This document shows positions 42,513-51,578 of a stretch of 64,000 nt of DNA, one piece after another. The stretch's first letter is position 1, and the number at the start of each line of letters is the position of its first letter. Location of the stretch: the NCBI GenBank assembly GCA_050011155.1, contig JBEKJP010000008.1:1-64000 (forward strand). The letters are read 5' to 3'. This DNA comes from Palsa-504 sp050011155. Its GTDB lineage: Bacteria > Actinomycetota > Actinomycetes > Streptosporangiales > Streptosporangiaceae. The translations under genes were made by a program, and so were the position numbers. The notes below the pieces were generated by a model that saw nothing but the letters and a program-made list of their open reading frames with translations, ran no database searches and was not told where the DNA came from.

Positions 42513-45101
42513 TTAGGGAGCTCCTGAGTTTTGCGGGTACGACGACGCTTCCGGCGCTCGCGTGCTGGCCGCGGTCGAGCCGTTCGCCGGGTGGTCATCA
42601 CCCGGCTGATCCGGCGCATCCGCGCTGGGTTCCCTGCGTGCAAACGGGTCAGGCTGGCTGAGCCTGGCCCGGGTGGGGTTGGTATCGATCCAATCCCTCA
42701 ACTCGTCCGAGACCAGGTCGACCCCAATGCGCCCGGCTCGGTCATCTAGATCACGGAAAATGCACTCGCCGTTGCCGAGCGAGCGGAGCACGGCCTTGTG
42801 CTCGTCGGACGGCGCGACCCCGAGCAGCGCCATGACGTTCGCCACCTCGGCCCGCTCGGTCGAGCGGAACGCGAACACCCCGGACAGGCAGTTGGTCACC
42901 TGTTCGTTCAGCAGGTCCCCGGCGTTCTGCGACACCAGGACCAGCGCGGTGTTCCTCGACCGGCCCATCCTCGACACCTCGGGCACCAGCTTGGCGCCCT
43001 CGGGGGTAGACGTGATCGCCCAGGCCTCGTCCAGGAAGATCGCCTTCGGCAAGGTGCGGTCGATGCCGTTCAGCAGCTTGCGGGCGAACTGGGAGACCAG
43101 GTACAGCAGCGCCACCGACAGCCGCTGCTCGTAGGAGTAGTCGTCCCGGCTGGTGTTGGAGTCCGGCAGCGTCAGGCCCGCCAGCGTGAAGACCGTGGTC
43201 CAGCCCTCCGCGTCGATCTGCTGGCCCACCGACGGCGCGAAGCACAGCCGTGCCAGCCGCATCTCCGACACCGCCCGCATCACCGCGCCGGTGTTCTTCC
43301 AGGCCGGGTCGTCTGACTGCTCCAGGTGCGTGATCACCTTGCCCAGGCTGGGCCGGTCCGTCCCGGCGACCGCGCCGACCGCCTGGATCATCGCGCTCTC
43401 GCGCTCCTCGCTCATCCGGGGCAGCAGCAGCCGCAGCGTCTCGGTCGCCATCGTCCGCTTCTCGGACAGATCCATGCCGAACGAGAACGGATCCAGCAGC
43501 CCAGGCGCGGCCGAGTTCAGCGGCAGCACCCGCGCCTTGCGGCCCTGCCTGCTGAGGTACTCCACCAGGGACTCGGCGTCGCCCTTGGGGTCGATCACCG
43601 CGACCGTCGCGCCGCGCAGCGCCAGCTGGTAGATCAGCAGCATGGCCAGCGTGGTCTTACCGCCGCCGGGCTCGCCGGTGATGGCCACCGCGGTCGGCCG
43701 GTTCCGCGCCGCCGCCAGCAGCGGATCGAAATGCACGATGGACCGGGCCCGGCCCAGCGTCTCCCCGATGTACGGCCCGACCCAGCCGGACCCGGAGGCG
43801 GCGTCGACCCGGTCGCCGAGTTCCACCGTCGCCGTCGGCATTCCGCCGGCGATCGTGTAAAGCGGCTGCCGCTGGACATAGGAATTCAGCCGGATACGCT
43901 CGCCGGGCAGCGCCTCGCACAGCAGTGAGAACTGGTCCCCGGTGGAGTTGACCGCGTCGATGCCGATATCCCGGTAATGCTCGATGACCGCTTCCACCCG
44001 GCGGACGCATAGCTCCCTGGTCGGGGCCGCGATGATCAGCCGATGCCAGCCGTATACGAAAGGCAGCCGTTCCTTGGTGATGCCGTGCTCGAGCATTCTG
44101 GCCGCGGCGATCTGCTCGGCCAGCGCAATTGGCGCCTCCGCGCCCGCCTCCCGGATATGCGCGTCCATGTCGCGCGCGTGCGCGAGCCGGCGGCTGACGT
44201 CCTTGCTCGCCTTGGCCGGCGGAATGAGCTTCATCCGCGAGCTGATCTCCACCGGAAACGGCAGCGAATCAGCGAAATGCAGCCACGGCTCACCGTCCGG
44301 GAAGGCCATCACGTCGGGGAAACGGGCAAACGACAGGAAAGCGGTATACGACTCACCGGAAACGTGCTCCAGGCACAGCAGGGTGCGCCCGTTGTGGACC
44401 TGCCCCTCGAAGAGGGCGTCGATCTCGCCCGCGCCCCACCGCCTGCGCTTGGTCGCGGACGGCAGCGGCTCGCCCGCGGTCTGCATCAGCGTGTGCTGGA
44501 CGAGCCAGGCGATCTCGCTGGCGGTGGCGTGCCTGGCCACCAGCGCGCTGGCGTTCAGCGCCCGGCCGAGCCGCTCGGCGTTGTCTGTCCACTTGGCGAT
44601 CTCCGGCGGGCCTACGGACTCGTCCTCGATCCCGAGCGCGCTCTCACCCCGGTTGTAGACGCCGCGAAACTGCGAGAACACGCCGCCCGAGAGCTGGGCC
44701 CGGACGCCGCGCTGGCCGAGCCTCACCCCGAGGTAGATCTCCTTGCCCCAGAAATCCTTGGCCCAGACGTGCTGGTAGGTCTGCTCCAGGTACTCCCGCC
44801 AGCCCGGGCCGCCGTCCGAGGTCGCGTCCAAGCCGGTCGCCCAGGCGTGCGCCGGGTAGGCGCGGTGCGCGATGCGCAGGTGCACCTCGGCGTCCGGCAT
44901 CCTGATCGCGGCCAGCGCGACCGTGATGTTGGTGGCCAGCGCCTCCCGCTCCTCGGGCGTGGTGAACTCGTACGACACCGACGGGATGCGGTAATACGCC
45001 CACGCGTGCGTGTCGGTGAGCAGGATCCGGTCGTCGAAGTACCGGATGGCCAGCCGGGCGCGCCCCCGGGAGTTCCTGGAGCCCTTAGTCCGAGTGCTCA
45101 C
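42513..45101 (-). CDS. VirB4-type secretion ATPase
   Basis: The 862-residue protein has an N-terminal VirB4 domain (start RLAIRYFDDRILLTDTHAWA) and a C-terminal HerA/FtsK-like ATPase with Walker A AITGEPGGGKTTLAMLL, Walker B PKAIFLDEAWAIT, and LVLVSQNAGDLLNEQ. VirB4 ATPases power substrate transfer or pilus assembly in type IV secretion. No other hexameric secretion ATPase was seen in the window. The GTG at 45101 overlaps the upstream gene by 17 bases. Confidence 0.9.
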   Translation of the reverse strand: MSTRTKGSRNSRGRARLAIRYFDDRILLTDTHAWAYYRIPSVSYEFTTPEEREALATNITVALAAIRMPDAEVHLRIAHRAYPAHAWATGLDATSDGGPGWREYLEQTYQHVWAKDFWGKEIYLGVRLGQRGVRAQLSGGVFSQFRGVYNRGESALGIEDESVGPPEIAKWTDNAERLGRALNASALVARHATASEIAWLVQHTLMQTAGEPLPSATKRRRWGAGEIDALFEGQVHNGRTLLCLEHVSGESYTAFLSFARFPDVMAFPDGEPWLHFADSLPFPVEISSRMKLIPPAKASKDVSRRLAHARDMDAHIREAGAEAPIALAEQIAAARMLEHGITKERLPFVYGWHRLIIAAPTRELCVRRVEAVIEHYRDIGIDAVNSTGDQFSLLCEALPGERIRLNSYVQRQPLYTIAGGMPTATVELGDRVDAASGSGWVGPYIGETLGRARSIVHFDPLLAAARNRPTAVAITGEPGGGKTTLAMLLIYQLALRGATVAVIDPKGDAESLVEYLSRQGRKARVLPLNSAAPGLLDPFSFGMDLSEKRTMATETLRLLLPRMSEERESAMIQAVGAVAGTDRPSLGKVITHLEQSDDPAWKNTGAVMRAVSEMRLARLCFAPSVGQQIDAEGWTTVFTLAGLTLPDSNTSRDDYSYEQRLSVALLYLVSQFARKLLNGIDRTLPKAIFLDEAWAITSTPEGAKLVPEVSRMGRSRNTALVLVSQNAGDLLNEQVTNCLSGVFAFRSTERAEVANVMALLGVAPSDEHKAVLRSLGNGECIFRDLDDRAGRIGVDLVSDELRDWIDTNPTRARLSQPDPFARREPSADAPDQPGDDHPANGSTAASTRAPEASSYPQNSGAP

Positions 45102-47868
45102 CGGGATTCCTTCCGGGAACGGGACTCGCCGCGGGCGCGGACAGCGCCGCTACCAGCACCCCGGCCAGCGCCGTGTAGGCCAGCCTGGCCTGTGCCTGCA
45201 GGGTGACCTGCGGATACGCGGTGGCCTGCGGGTACCCGGCCGACGGCGAGCTGGGCCGTACGGCCAGGCCGTCATCCCACGGCACCCGCACGATGGCGCG
45301 GCAGCGCCCCCGGGCCACGGATTCGGCCTGGAGCACGTCCGGCATCGTCCGCCGGCTCACCCCGTTGACGACGGTGATCGCGCGGGCGGCGAGGTCGCCG
45401 TGGCCGTGCGCGCCCAGCCACTGCTGGGTGTTGGCCAGCGCGGTCGCCGCGTCCGGGCTGGCCGGGGCGACCAGGATCAGCTGGTCCGCGGCGGCGAGCA
45501 CCCGGGGCAAGCCGGCTGGTGACGGGTCGATCATGGTCAGCGGGTACCGTTCGGTCAGCAGTTCGGCGAGCCGCTCCACGTCGGCTCCTTCCAGGGGGCC
45601 ATGCCCCGGCATGCTGGCGATCACGTCGAGCCGGGCGCCCGGACCCGGCCCGGCCACCAGCGCCGGCGGGTGCGGCGGCCGCGGCTCGCGCCCGGCCAGC
45701 AGCGCCTGCAGCGTGACGGCCGGCGCACGACGGGCGGCCAGCGAGGTCGGCCCGGGGTTCAGGTCGAGCGTGGCCACTTCGATCCCGCGCAGCGCAGCCA
45801 GGATATGCCCAGTCATCAGCGCGGTCACGGTCTGGCCCGCGCCCCTGGTGCAGCCGAGCACCGCGACCAGGGACGGCGCGGCCAGCGGCAGCCGGGCGCG
45901 GTCGCGATCCAGCGTCTCCTGGTCCCGCTTGCCCGGCCCCTGGCCGCCGGCCACCACCTTCACCTGGCGGCGCCAGCTGCTGGCGTCACCGCAGCTGCCA
46001 GGACCGCTGAGCGCTCGCTCGATGGACGGCAGCGGCCGCTCACGCTCCACGCCGACGAACCGCGCCGCGACCGGTTCCGGCGAGGTAGGCGGCTCCGGCG
46101 ATGCCGGCGGCGCGGTGCTGGGTGCGGGCGGCGGCGAAACGGGCTCGGCGTGCTCAGCATCGGCGCCCTCAGTCTCGGCGAGCTCAGTGCCGGCGAGCTC
46201 ATCCTGGACGGGCTCAGCGTCGGGCTCGTGCTCGGGCTCGGCTGGTGGTGCTGCCGGTTCCGCCTCGGCCTGGGGCGCTGGCGCTTCGGCGGGACGGATC
46301 TCGGGGACATCCGCCTCGAGAGCGACCTCGGGCGCCTGAGCTTCGGGGACCTGCGTTTCGCGCGCCTGGGTTTCTGGGGCCGGCTCGGGCGGGGTCTGGG
46401 CCGGATGCGGCTGGGCGCGGAGCATCCAGCGGGCCCGGGCCTTGGGCGGTGCCGCGAGCGGCTGCGGCCAGGCCGACGTGGCCCGCGGAGCGTCCTGTGC
46501 CGAGGACGAAACGTCCTGTGCCAAGGCCGGAGGGTCCTGCGCCGGCAATGGTTCCCCGGATTCCCCGGCGGAGGGCGGAAGCTCGGTAGCGGGCTGGCCG
46601 GTCTTGCGCCCCAGCCCGTGCCCCAGCCCGTGCCCCAGCCCGTGCCTCAGCCCGGCGAGATGCCGGCGGGCCGAGCCGGGCTCGGAACGGGATCCGGCGT
46701 GGTCCTCGCGGTCAGCCGCGGGCTCCCCGGCGGCGGGCTCCCCGGCGGCGGGCTCCCCGGCGGGCGCCGCACCGGGTTCGCGGCTGGCGTCAGCATCTGG
46801 TTCGAAGCTGACCTCAGGTTCGAAGCTGACCTCAGGGAACGCTCCGACCTCGGGGAACGGCGCCGGCTCGGGAAGCGGGCGGACCAGCGGGAGCAGGTTG
46901 GCTCCAGGGGACGGCCAGGCCGTCGGCCCGGATGATTCGCTCAGGACACGGCGGGCGGGATCGGAGTCGTGGGCGACCTCGAGCGTCCGGCCCTCAGGCC
47001 TTTCCGGCGGCGGGCTCAGCCACACGGCCGGCTGTTCCGCCGCGGTACCCGGGTCCGGGCCGTTCACGTCGGGCCGGGAGATCTGCGGCCAGGACGACCA
47101 CGAGGGCTGCGGGCTCGGCTCGGCCGCGGGCTGGCGGGGAGGCCGCTGCGGCGTACGACGGGACGGCGAGCGCTCCGGCATCGGCACCTGGACCGGCGCC
47201 AGCGCGGCGACCGCTTCGGACGCCGGGGTCATGACGGGCGGCGGCCCGACCTGCTGGGCTGCCACCCGGGGCGAGGGAGCCGCCAGTGGCTTGGCCGCGG
47301 TCCGCTGCGGGCGCGGCACGCGCGCTCCGGCCCGGGCCGCCGCTGTCCGGGCTGCCGCCGTCCGCGCCGCCGCCGTCCGGACCGCGGATGTCCTGGCCGC
47401 GGATGTCCTGGCCGCGGCCGGACCGGCCGCCTGGCGGGCGGGGGCACCCGACCGGGCCTTGGCCGGAGACTTGTTCGCCTTCTTGGTCTGGGGCTTGGGC
47501 GGGTGCCGGTGCCAGACCCGGGCCGACACCATGACCTCGTCTTTCTCGGCGAACGGGGCCATACGGCACCACGTCCGCGGTTCCGACATATACCGCAGCT
47601 GGGAGCTCACCAGTTCGGGGAGCCGCTTATTCTCAATGACCGGCCTCGTCGTCAGCCAGGTAAGGACACCGGGCGGAAGCACATAAAGCCAGACCAAATT
47701 GTGATTAAAGGGCAGCCCGACAGCAATCAAGAAGAATACGTAAGGAACCGTAATTCCCGCGAAAACTCCGATCCAGGTGATCGGCAAAGGTGCCGGCAAA
47801 CGAAAATCGTAAAGCTTGTAAAGTCGTTTTTCGATTCGCCAGATATTGGTATAAGTGGGAAGATCCAC
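45085..47868 (-). CDS. TcpE-like membrane domain fused to MinD/ParA-like ATPase with altered P-loop
   Basis: The 927-residue protein has three parts. First, an N-terminal domain of about 120 residues with two TMs (YTNIWRIEKRLYKLYDFRLP leading) resembles TcpE/PrgI conjugation proteins. Second, a Pro/Ala/Glu-rich linker of about 550 residues. Third, a C-terminal MinD/ParA-like domain (about 660-910) has AVLGCTRGAGQTVTALMTG and later PLTMIDPSPAG. The P-loop lysine (GKT) is replaced by Gln, codon CAG, so normal ATP hydrolysis is doubtful. It follows the TcpD-like gene and overlaps virB4. Confidence 0.8.
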   Translation of the reverse strand: MDLPTYTNIWRIEKRLYKLYDFRLPAPLPITWIGVFAGITVPYVFFLIAVGLPFNHNLVWLYVLPPGVLTWLTTRPVIENKRLPELVSSQLRYMSEPRTWCRMAPFAEKDEVMVSARVWHRHPPKPQTKKANKSPAKARSGAPARQAAGPAAARTSAARTSAVRTAAARTAAARTAAARAGARVPRPQRTAAKPLAAPSPRVAAQQVGPPPVMTPASEAVAALAPVQVPMPERSPSRRTPQRPPRQPAAEPSPQPSWSSWPQISRPDVNGPDPGTAAEQPAVWLSPPPERPEGRTLEVAHDSDPARRVLSESSGPTAWPSPGANLLPLVRPLPEPAPFPEVGAFPEVSFEPEVSFEPDADASREPGAAPAGEPAAGEPAAGEPAADREDHAGSRSEPGSARRHLAGLRHGLGHGLGHGLGRKTGQPATELPPSAGESGEPLPAQDPPALAQDVSSSAQDAPRATSAWPQPLAAPPKARARWMLRAQPHPAQTPPEPAPETQARETQVPEAQAPEVALEADVPEIRPAEAPAPQAEAEPAAPPAEPEHEPDAEPVQDELAGTELAETEGADAEHAEPVSPPPAPSTAPPASPEPPTSPEPVAARFVGVERERPLPSIERALSGPGSCGDASSWRRQVKVVAGGQGPGKRDQETLDRDRARLPLAAPSLVAVLGCTRGAGQTVTALMTGHILAALRGIEVATLDLNPGPTSLAARRAPAVTLQALLAGREPRPPHPPALVAGPGPGARLDVIASMPGHGPLEGADVERLAELLTERYPLTMIDPSPAGLPRVLAAADQLILVAPASPDAATALANTQQWLGAHGHGDLAARAITVVNGVSRRTMPDVLQAESVARGRCRAIVRVPWDDGLAVRPSSPSAGYPQATAYPQVTLQAQARLAYTALAGVLVAALSAPAASPVPGRNPGEHSD

Positions 47869-47899
47869 TAGTGGCGCGCCCCTTCTTCCTGATTCGGGA

Positions 47900-48157
47900 T
47901 CAGTGGACTCCGAGCGCGTTCGCTATACCAGTGGCAAGCGTGTGCACGATGCCGGGCGTATAGAAGATGACCGCAATGGCCACGGCAAGCACGATGAACT
48001 GCACGAACCGGGTGATCTCACGAGTGAAGAGGAAGAAGATCGCTACGATCCCGACGATACCCAGGAACAATGGCCCGAACAGACCCTGCAGGTAGGTGAC
48101 GAGCCCCTGCGTACTCAAGGCCACTGGAGCCATCGCGGCGGTGAGGTGAGTATGCAT
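47900..48157 (-). CDS. TcpD/VirB2-like small membrane protein
   Basis: The 85-residue protein has two TMs (LFLGIVGIVAIFFLF and VQFIVLAVAIAVIFYTPGI) and a short N-terminal segment (MHTHLTAAMAPVALSTQGL). That resembles small pilin-like or TcpD-like conjugation proteins. It sits 31 bases upstream of the TcpE-like gene. The ATG at 48157 has AAGGGG seven bases upstream. Small proteins of this type evolve fast, so the family call rests on size, membrane layout and neighbours. Confidence 0.6.
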   Translation of the reverse strand: MHTHLTAAMAPVALSTQGLVTYLQGLFGPLFLGIVGIVAIFFLFTREITRFVQFIVLAVAIAVIFYTPGIVHTLATGIANALGVH

Positions 48158-48321
48158 AACATGCCCCTTCCGGGAGCAGACGGACGTCCAGATAGTGCTA
48201 CGGCGGGCCGCTTGAGCAGGTACAAGTAAAGCGGATGGCCAGGCGGGCCAGAGCACGGCGCGATCGGCACCCCGGCGCGCCGGGATCGCGGTCGCGAGGC
48301 GGCCGGGTGGGATCCGCGGAG

Positions 48322-48342
48322 CCGGGCCGACGTCCGGCCCGG
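48322..48342 (-). terminator. Hairpin in the spacer between the TcpC-like and TcpD-like genes
   Basis: CCGGGCCG (48322-48329) pairs with CGGCCCGG (48335-48342) over a five-base loop. The 355-base spacer 48158-48512 has no supported gene. The hairpin may partly end transcription after the TcpC-like gene, so the remaining operon could have its own promoter near 48200. Confidence 0.4.
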
Positions 48343-48512
48343 GGCAGGTTTGAAGGATTCGGCTTCGGGGAACACAGCCCGGGCGACGGTCGGCACGCGA
48401 GCGGCGGGCCGGACGGAGGCCAGCTCACGGGAGCCAAGCCGGGCCACGACCGGGTGGCGCGATGCGGAACGCCAGCAGGCGGACATGCTGGGATCAGCTG
48501 GCCCTGTCCTGG

Positions 48513-49676
48513 TCATCGGGCTCCCACCGCCTCGGTCGACGCTCCAATCTCTTTTACATACCATTTGCCGCTTTGAAGGTCGACAACCGACATACCATAT
48601 GTCATCTCGAGTTTCGATGCCATCCCTAGATTTCCAGTGGCCGGTTGTGGCTGTTCAGGGAGCTGCCATATCACGGTTACCGTTATCTGCCGGGTCCGCC
48701 CGCCGGGCGGCACGTGAAGCGCGCTGACCGAGTCGAACGTCACTCCGCCGCCGAGCCCGGCCAGTGTGGTGCCGGGGGCGAGGAACCGGCCCAGCGCGGC
48801 GCTATCGCCGCTAGCGTAGGCCTGGAAAAAGGCCGGCAGCTCATTCATCAGCTGGCTTTGCGCCACCTGGTCCGAGCCGCCCGGCGTGGCGGTGGCCGGC
48901 GGCAGGATCTTGCCGGGCGCGGGCAGCCAGGCGGGCTCGCCGGTGACGACCAGGCCACCGCCGGACGAGGCCACCGGCACGCCGAGCTCGGTGAGCTGGC
49001 CGCCGATCAGGGCGAGCAGCGTCACCACGGCGTGCTGCGGGTCCTGGACCTTGATCCCGGCGACCTGCAAGGCCTGCAAGTCGACCTGGCCGACGCCGTT
49101 CCAGCCCAGGTTGGGGTCCGCGGCCGAGACGCTCGGCGGCACGAACGCCGCCAGGGCCTGTTCCCGCTGAACTTGACTCTGCGGGCTGAACCCGAAATAG
49201 ACCCGGCCGAACTCGGCCGCGTACGCCTCGGCCGCGGCGACAGGAAACTGCCCGGCCGCCGCGTTCCCCGCCGCCGTGCTTCCCGGCACTGGCCCGGCGG
49301 CCGGAGCCGACGTGTGGTTGAAGACGATCGCGGTGAGACCGCGGAACGCGATCACCAGCAACGCCGCCCAGAGCACGATCCGCAGCGGCCACAGCAGCCA
49401 CCGGCCGCCCCCTCCGCGCCAGCCGGGGCTGGCGGCGGCCACCGAGCCGGCTGCCACCATCCCGTCAGCCTGGATACCCGCGAGGAAGGAATCCGTCTCG
49501 CCGTACGGCGCCGCCTCGCGGGACCAGTCCCGATCGCCGTACTGGGCTTCATCGCCGTAACGGGCCTGGTCACTGTACAGAGCCCGAGCCTGAGGCCGCG
49601 ACGGATCCAGGTCCGCCGACACGGGATAGTACACACCAGACCGCTCTCCGTTACCGGATGCCGGCCCGCGAACCAT
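48513..49676 (-). CDS. VirB8/TcpC-like conjugation protein
   Basis: The 387-residue protein has a cytosolic Tyr/Asp/Arg-rich leader (ARYGDEAQYGDRDWSRE), one TM (PLRIVLWAALLVIAFRGLTA), and an extracellular part with two NTF2-like repeats (about 150-260 and 275-385; the second ends LQSGKWYVKEI). This layout is that of TcpC of Gram-positive conjugation systems, a VirB8-related scaffold. The ATG at 49676 has GGAGGTG five bases upstream. It is the first gene of the secretion-like locus on this strand. Confidence 0.75.
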   Translation of the reverse strand: MVRGPASGNGERSGVYYPVSADLDPSRPQARALYSDQARYGDEAQYGDRDWSREAAPYGETDSFLAGIQADGMVAAGSVAAASPGWRGGGGRWLLWPLRIVLWAALLVIAFRGLTAIVFNHTSAPAAGPVPGSTAAGNAAAGQFPVAAAEAYAAEFGRVYFGFSPQSQVQREQALAAFVPPSVSAADPNLGWNGVGQVDLQALQVAGIKVQDPQHAVVTLLALIGGQLTELGVPVASSGGGLVVTGEPAWLPAPGKILPPATATPGGSDQVAQSQLMNELPAFFQAYASGDSAALGRFLAPGTTLAGLGGGVTFDSVSALHVPPGGRTRQITVTVIWQLPEQPQPATGNLGMASKLEMTYGMSVVDLQSGKWYVKEIGASTEAVGAR

Positions 49677-50436
49677 GACACCTCCGCACGTTTCCGCACC
49701 GGGGAACCCCGGAGCGGCCGTCCCTTTCGTGCTGGCCTCGCGCTCCATTGTGCGCCAAGAAGTCACGGTGCGGAACCGGATACAGCCGAACACCGGAACA
49801 TCTGCACGGACAAAACGACCAGCAACCCTGATACGGATCATGTACGGAGAGGGTTCACATGAGTTCGGACTGTATTTAGCCAGGCTGGCGGCGTGCATTT
49901 TCGCGCCGATGCCGCCAGCATGGCGTCGCGCACGACGTCCGCCGGCAGCGTATGGCCAGGTCAGCAGCGTTCTGCTCGGCCGTGGCCAGCCAAGCCGGAG
50001 CCCGGCCGTTTCGCCTGCCCGCGGAACGGCCGCCGTGCGGCCCGAGGCCTCCATCACATCAGAAATCACGCCGTGGTTACCCCCTTGAGCTGCGATAACT
50101 TGCCATCTGCCGCCGAGGGAACGGCCGGATCTTAAGGGCTCCTTACGTCAGCCCGGTCCGCGCTTCGTACGGCAGGGGAGAGCGCCCGGCCAGCGAGCGC
50201 ACCTTCGCCGCGACCCGCAGGCCACTCCACATCGGCCACACCGGCAGACGGCTCGATTAGCACGCTTGCCTGAGACTATATCACGACGATGAATATTGTC
50301 GAACATAGATACGATTGATGCCCAGGGGCAAGGAACCCGGCAAGCCAAGATACGGCAGGCACATGCCGCGGGCGTGTCCTGTCGAGCACACCTCCCGAAA
50401 TAGCCGCATTCGCTGCCGGTCGCCCCCGGGGGACCT

Positions 50437-50781
50437 GAGAGTGCGGATCTGTAGTGGATCGAGGGCGGGTTGCGAAGGTTCCAGAAGCGTTTGCCTGGCG
50501 GGGACAGGGTGCCGGGGCGCCGGGCCGCCTTGCGGGCGGTGTTCTTGGTGCTGACGGTGCACGGGTCATCTCACGAGGGGCGTGTCGCGCCGGGCGCCTC
50601 GCGGCAGGACGTAGTGAAACCGCGGTTCCAGTGCGTCCTGGCGCGGTGAAAGCGCCGTTCCATAGCGTTCCGGCCGGTGCTGCCGCCCGGGCCGCGCCGG
50701 TGCTGCCGCCCGGGCCGCGCCCGGGCCGCGGCCCCGCCAGCTTTGCAACACGCCCTAGAACCAGCAGAGATCCGCATTCTC
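50437..50781. mobile_element. 345-bp MITE-like element with 41-bp imperfect terminal inverted repeats
   Basis: The left end (50437-50477, GAGAGTGCGGATCTGTAGTG...) and the reverse complement of the right end (50741-50781) agree at 33 of 41 positions without gaps. The inside has no transposase frame and contains a 50-base hairpin related to one at 8333-8382 and a GC-rich duplicated stretch (CCGGTGCTGCCGCCCGGGCC twice near 50678-50720). It would need a transposase supplied in trans. No clear target duplication was seen. Confidence 0.6.
50614..50663. repeat. Dispersed hairpin repeat, copy 2
   Basis: Fifty bases starting GTGAAACCGCGGTTCCAG align with 8333-8382 at 38 of 50 positions without gaps. 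The copy lies inside the MITE-like element. Its pairing is weaker than in copy 1. Confidence 0.6.
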
Positions 50782-51122
50782 GGGCTCGCGGTGGAGCGCT
50801 GCGGCGCAGCAGCTGGTGCGGACGGGGTGACGGGGGCGGATGTGGTTGCACGCTGCAGGGGTCGGAGACGAGGGTCACGACCACTGAGTCGGCATGGGCG
50901 GGGTGACCTGGGGTTTTGCTTGCCGTTTCAGCGTCGTTCCAGCCGTGGACGGCACAGTACGCGTGAGGGCTCAGGTCAGGTGTTGGGGGTGTGATCAGAG
51001 TGAAGCAAGTGTTACGATGCGGCATATTATGGTTACTATCTGGAATTGATCCTGGTTACGGGGATAGTGGCCAGAGGGTTAGACGTTGCCGAAGGGGTAC
51101 GAAGCACGGGGGAGGTAGAGAC

Positions 51123-51332
51123 ATGGGTCTTTGGTGGGTGCCAGTAGGGATAGCCGCCTGGTTCGTAGTCTCGGTCGTGGTCGCGCTGGGTATCGGCCAG
51201 GGCCTCAGACACTGCTCCCAGGTCCGGAAAGCCATAGACCAGCAGTGGGTGAAGGCGCCAGGTCCGCGCGAGCCGTCCTGGGACGAGCGTCAGGTCTCGC
51301 CGGAGCGGACGCGCGCTGGTATTGCCAAGTGA
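51123..51332 (+). CDS. Small single-TM protein, paralogue 1
   Basis: The 69-residue protein begins MGLWWVPVGIAAWFVVSVVV, forming one TM, then a charged cytosolic tail (HCSQVRKAIDQQWVK... PSWDERQ). A strong ribosome site (GGGGGAGGTAGAGAC before the ATG) supports it. It is a tandem paralogue of the next gene: matching WWVPxGxAAWF starts and WDERQ/EDERQ tails. The function is unknown. Confidence 0.65.
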   Translation: MGLWWVPVGIAAWFVVSVVVALGIGQGLRHCSQVRKAIDQQWVKAPGPREPSWDERQVSPERTRAGIAK

Positions 51333-51395
51333 AAACAGAATGTTACTCTGTGAGATAGGACGTGGCTGCAGGGGAGGTAGCCGCGGGGAGGAAAC

Positions 51396-51578
51396 GTGGA
51401 CCCATGGTGGTGGGTGCCGATAGGCCTGGCCGCCTGGTTTCTGGTAGCGATCGTGGCCGCGCTGATCATCGGCCCGATTCTCAGGGGCTCTTCGCAAGCC
51501 CGGGAATCGGACAGCCAGGAATCTGAGGATACGCCGGGCGAGCGCGAGCCGCCCGAGGATGAGCGACAGGCCTCGTAG
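51396..51578 (+). CDS. Small single-TM protein, paralogue 2
   Basis: The 60-residue protein (GTG start) begins MDPWWWVPIGLAAWFLVAIV and ends with an acidic tail (ESEDTPGEREPPEDERQAS). GGGGAGGAAAC precedes the start. DNA upstream (GGGGAGGTAG) and through the TM is similar to the first copy, so the pair arose by tandem duplication. Unknown function. Confidence 0.65.
   Translation: MDPWWWVPIGLAAWFLVAIVAALIIGPILRGSSQARESDSQESEDTPGEREPPEDERQAS

Larger units (their letters stand above)
49677..51122. other. Gene-free region with promoters and a MITE-like element
   Basis: No protein gene is supported in these 1.4 kb. The left part should hold the promoter of the TcpC-like gene. Around 50270-50330 an AT-richer tract occurs. 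A 345-bp element with terminal inverted repeats (50437-50781) follows. The part near 51000-51122 is similar to the region before the second small membrane gene and holds the promoter of the first. Confidence 0.6.

Noticed and set aside
48115..48564. Minus-strand open frame in the spacer between the TcpC-like and TcpD-like genes
   Set aside because: It overlaps the TcpC-like end and the TcpD-like start, has low-complexity Arg/Pro/Ser sequence, and no ribosome site was found.
38010..51122. oriT, relaxase or integrase making this an ICE
   Set aside because: No protein with relaxase, integrase or FtsK/TcpA motifs and no att-like direct repeats were seen around the secretion genes. They could still lie outside the window.
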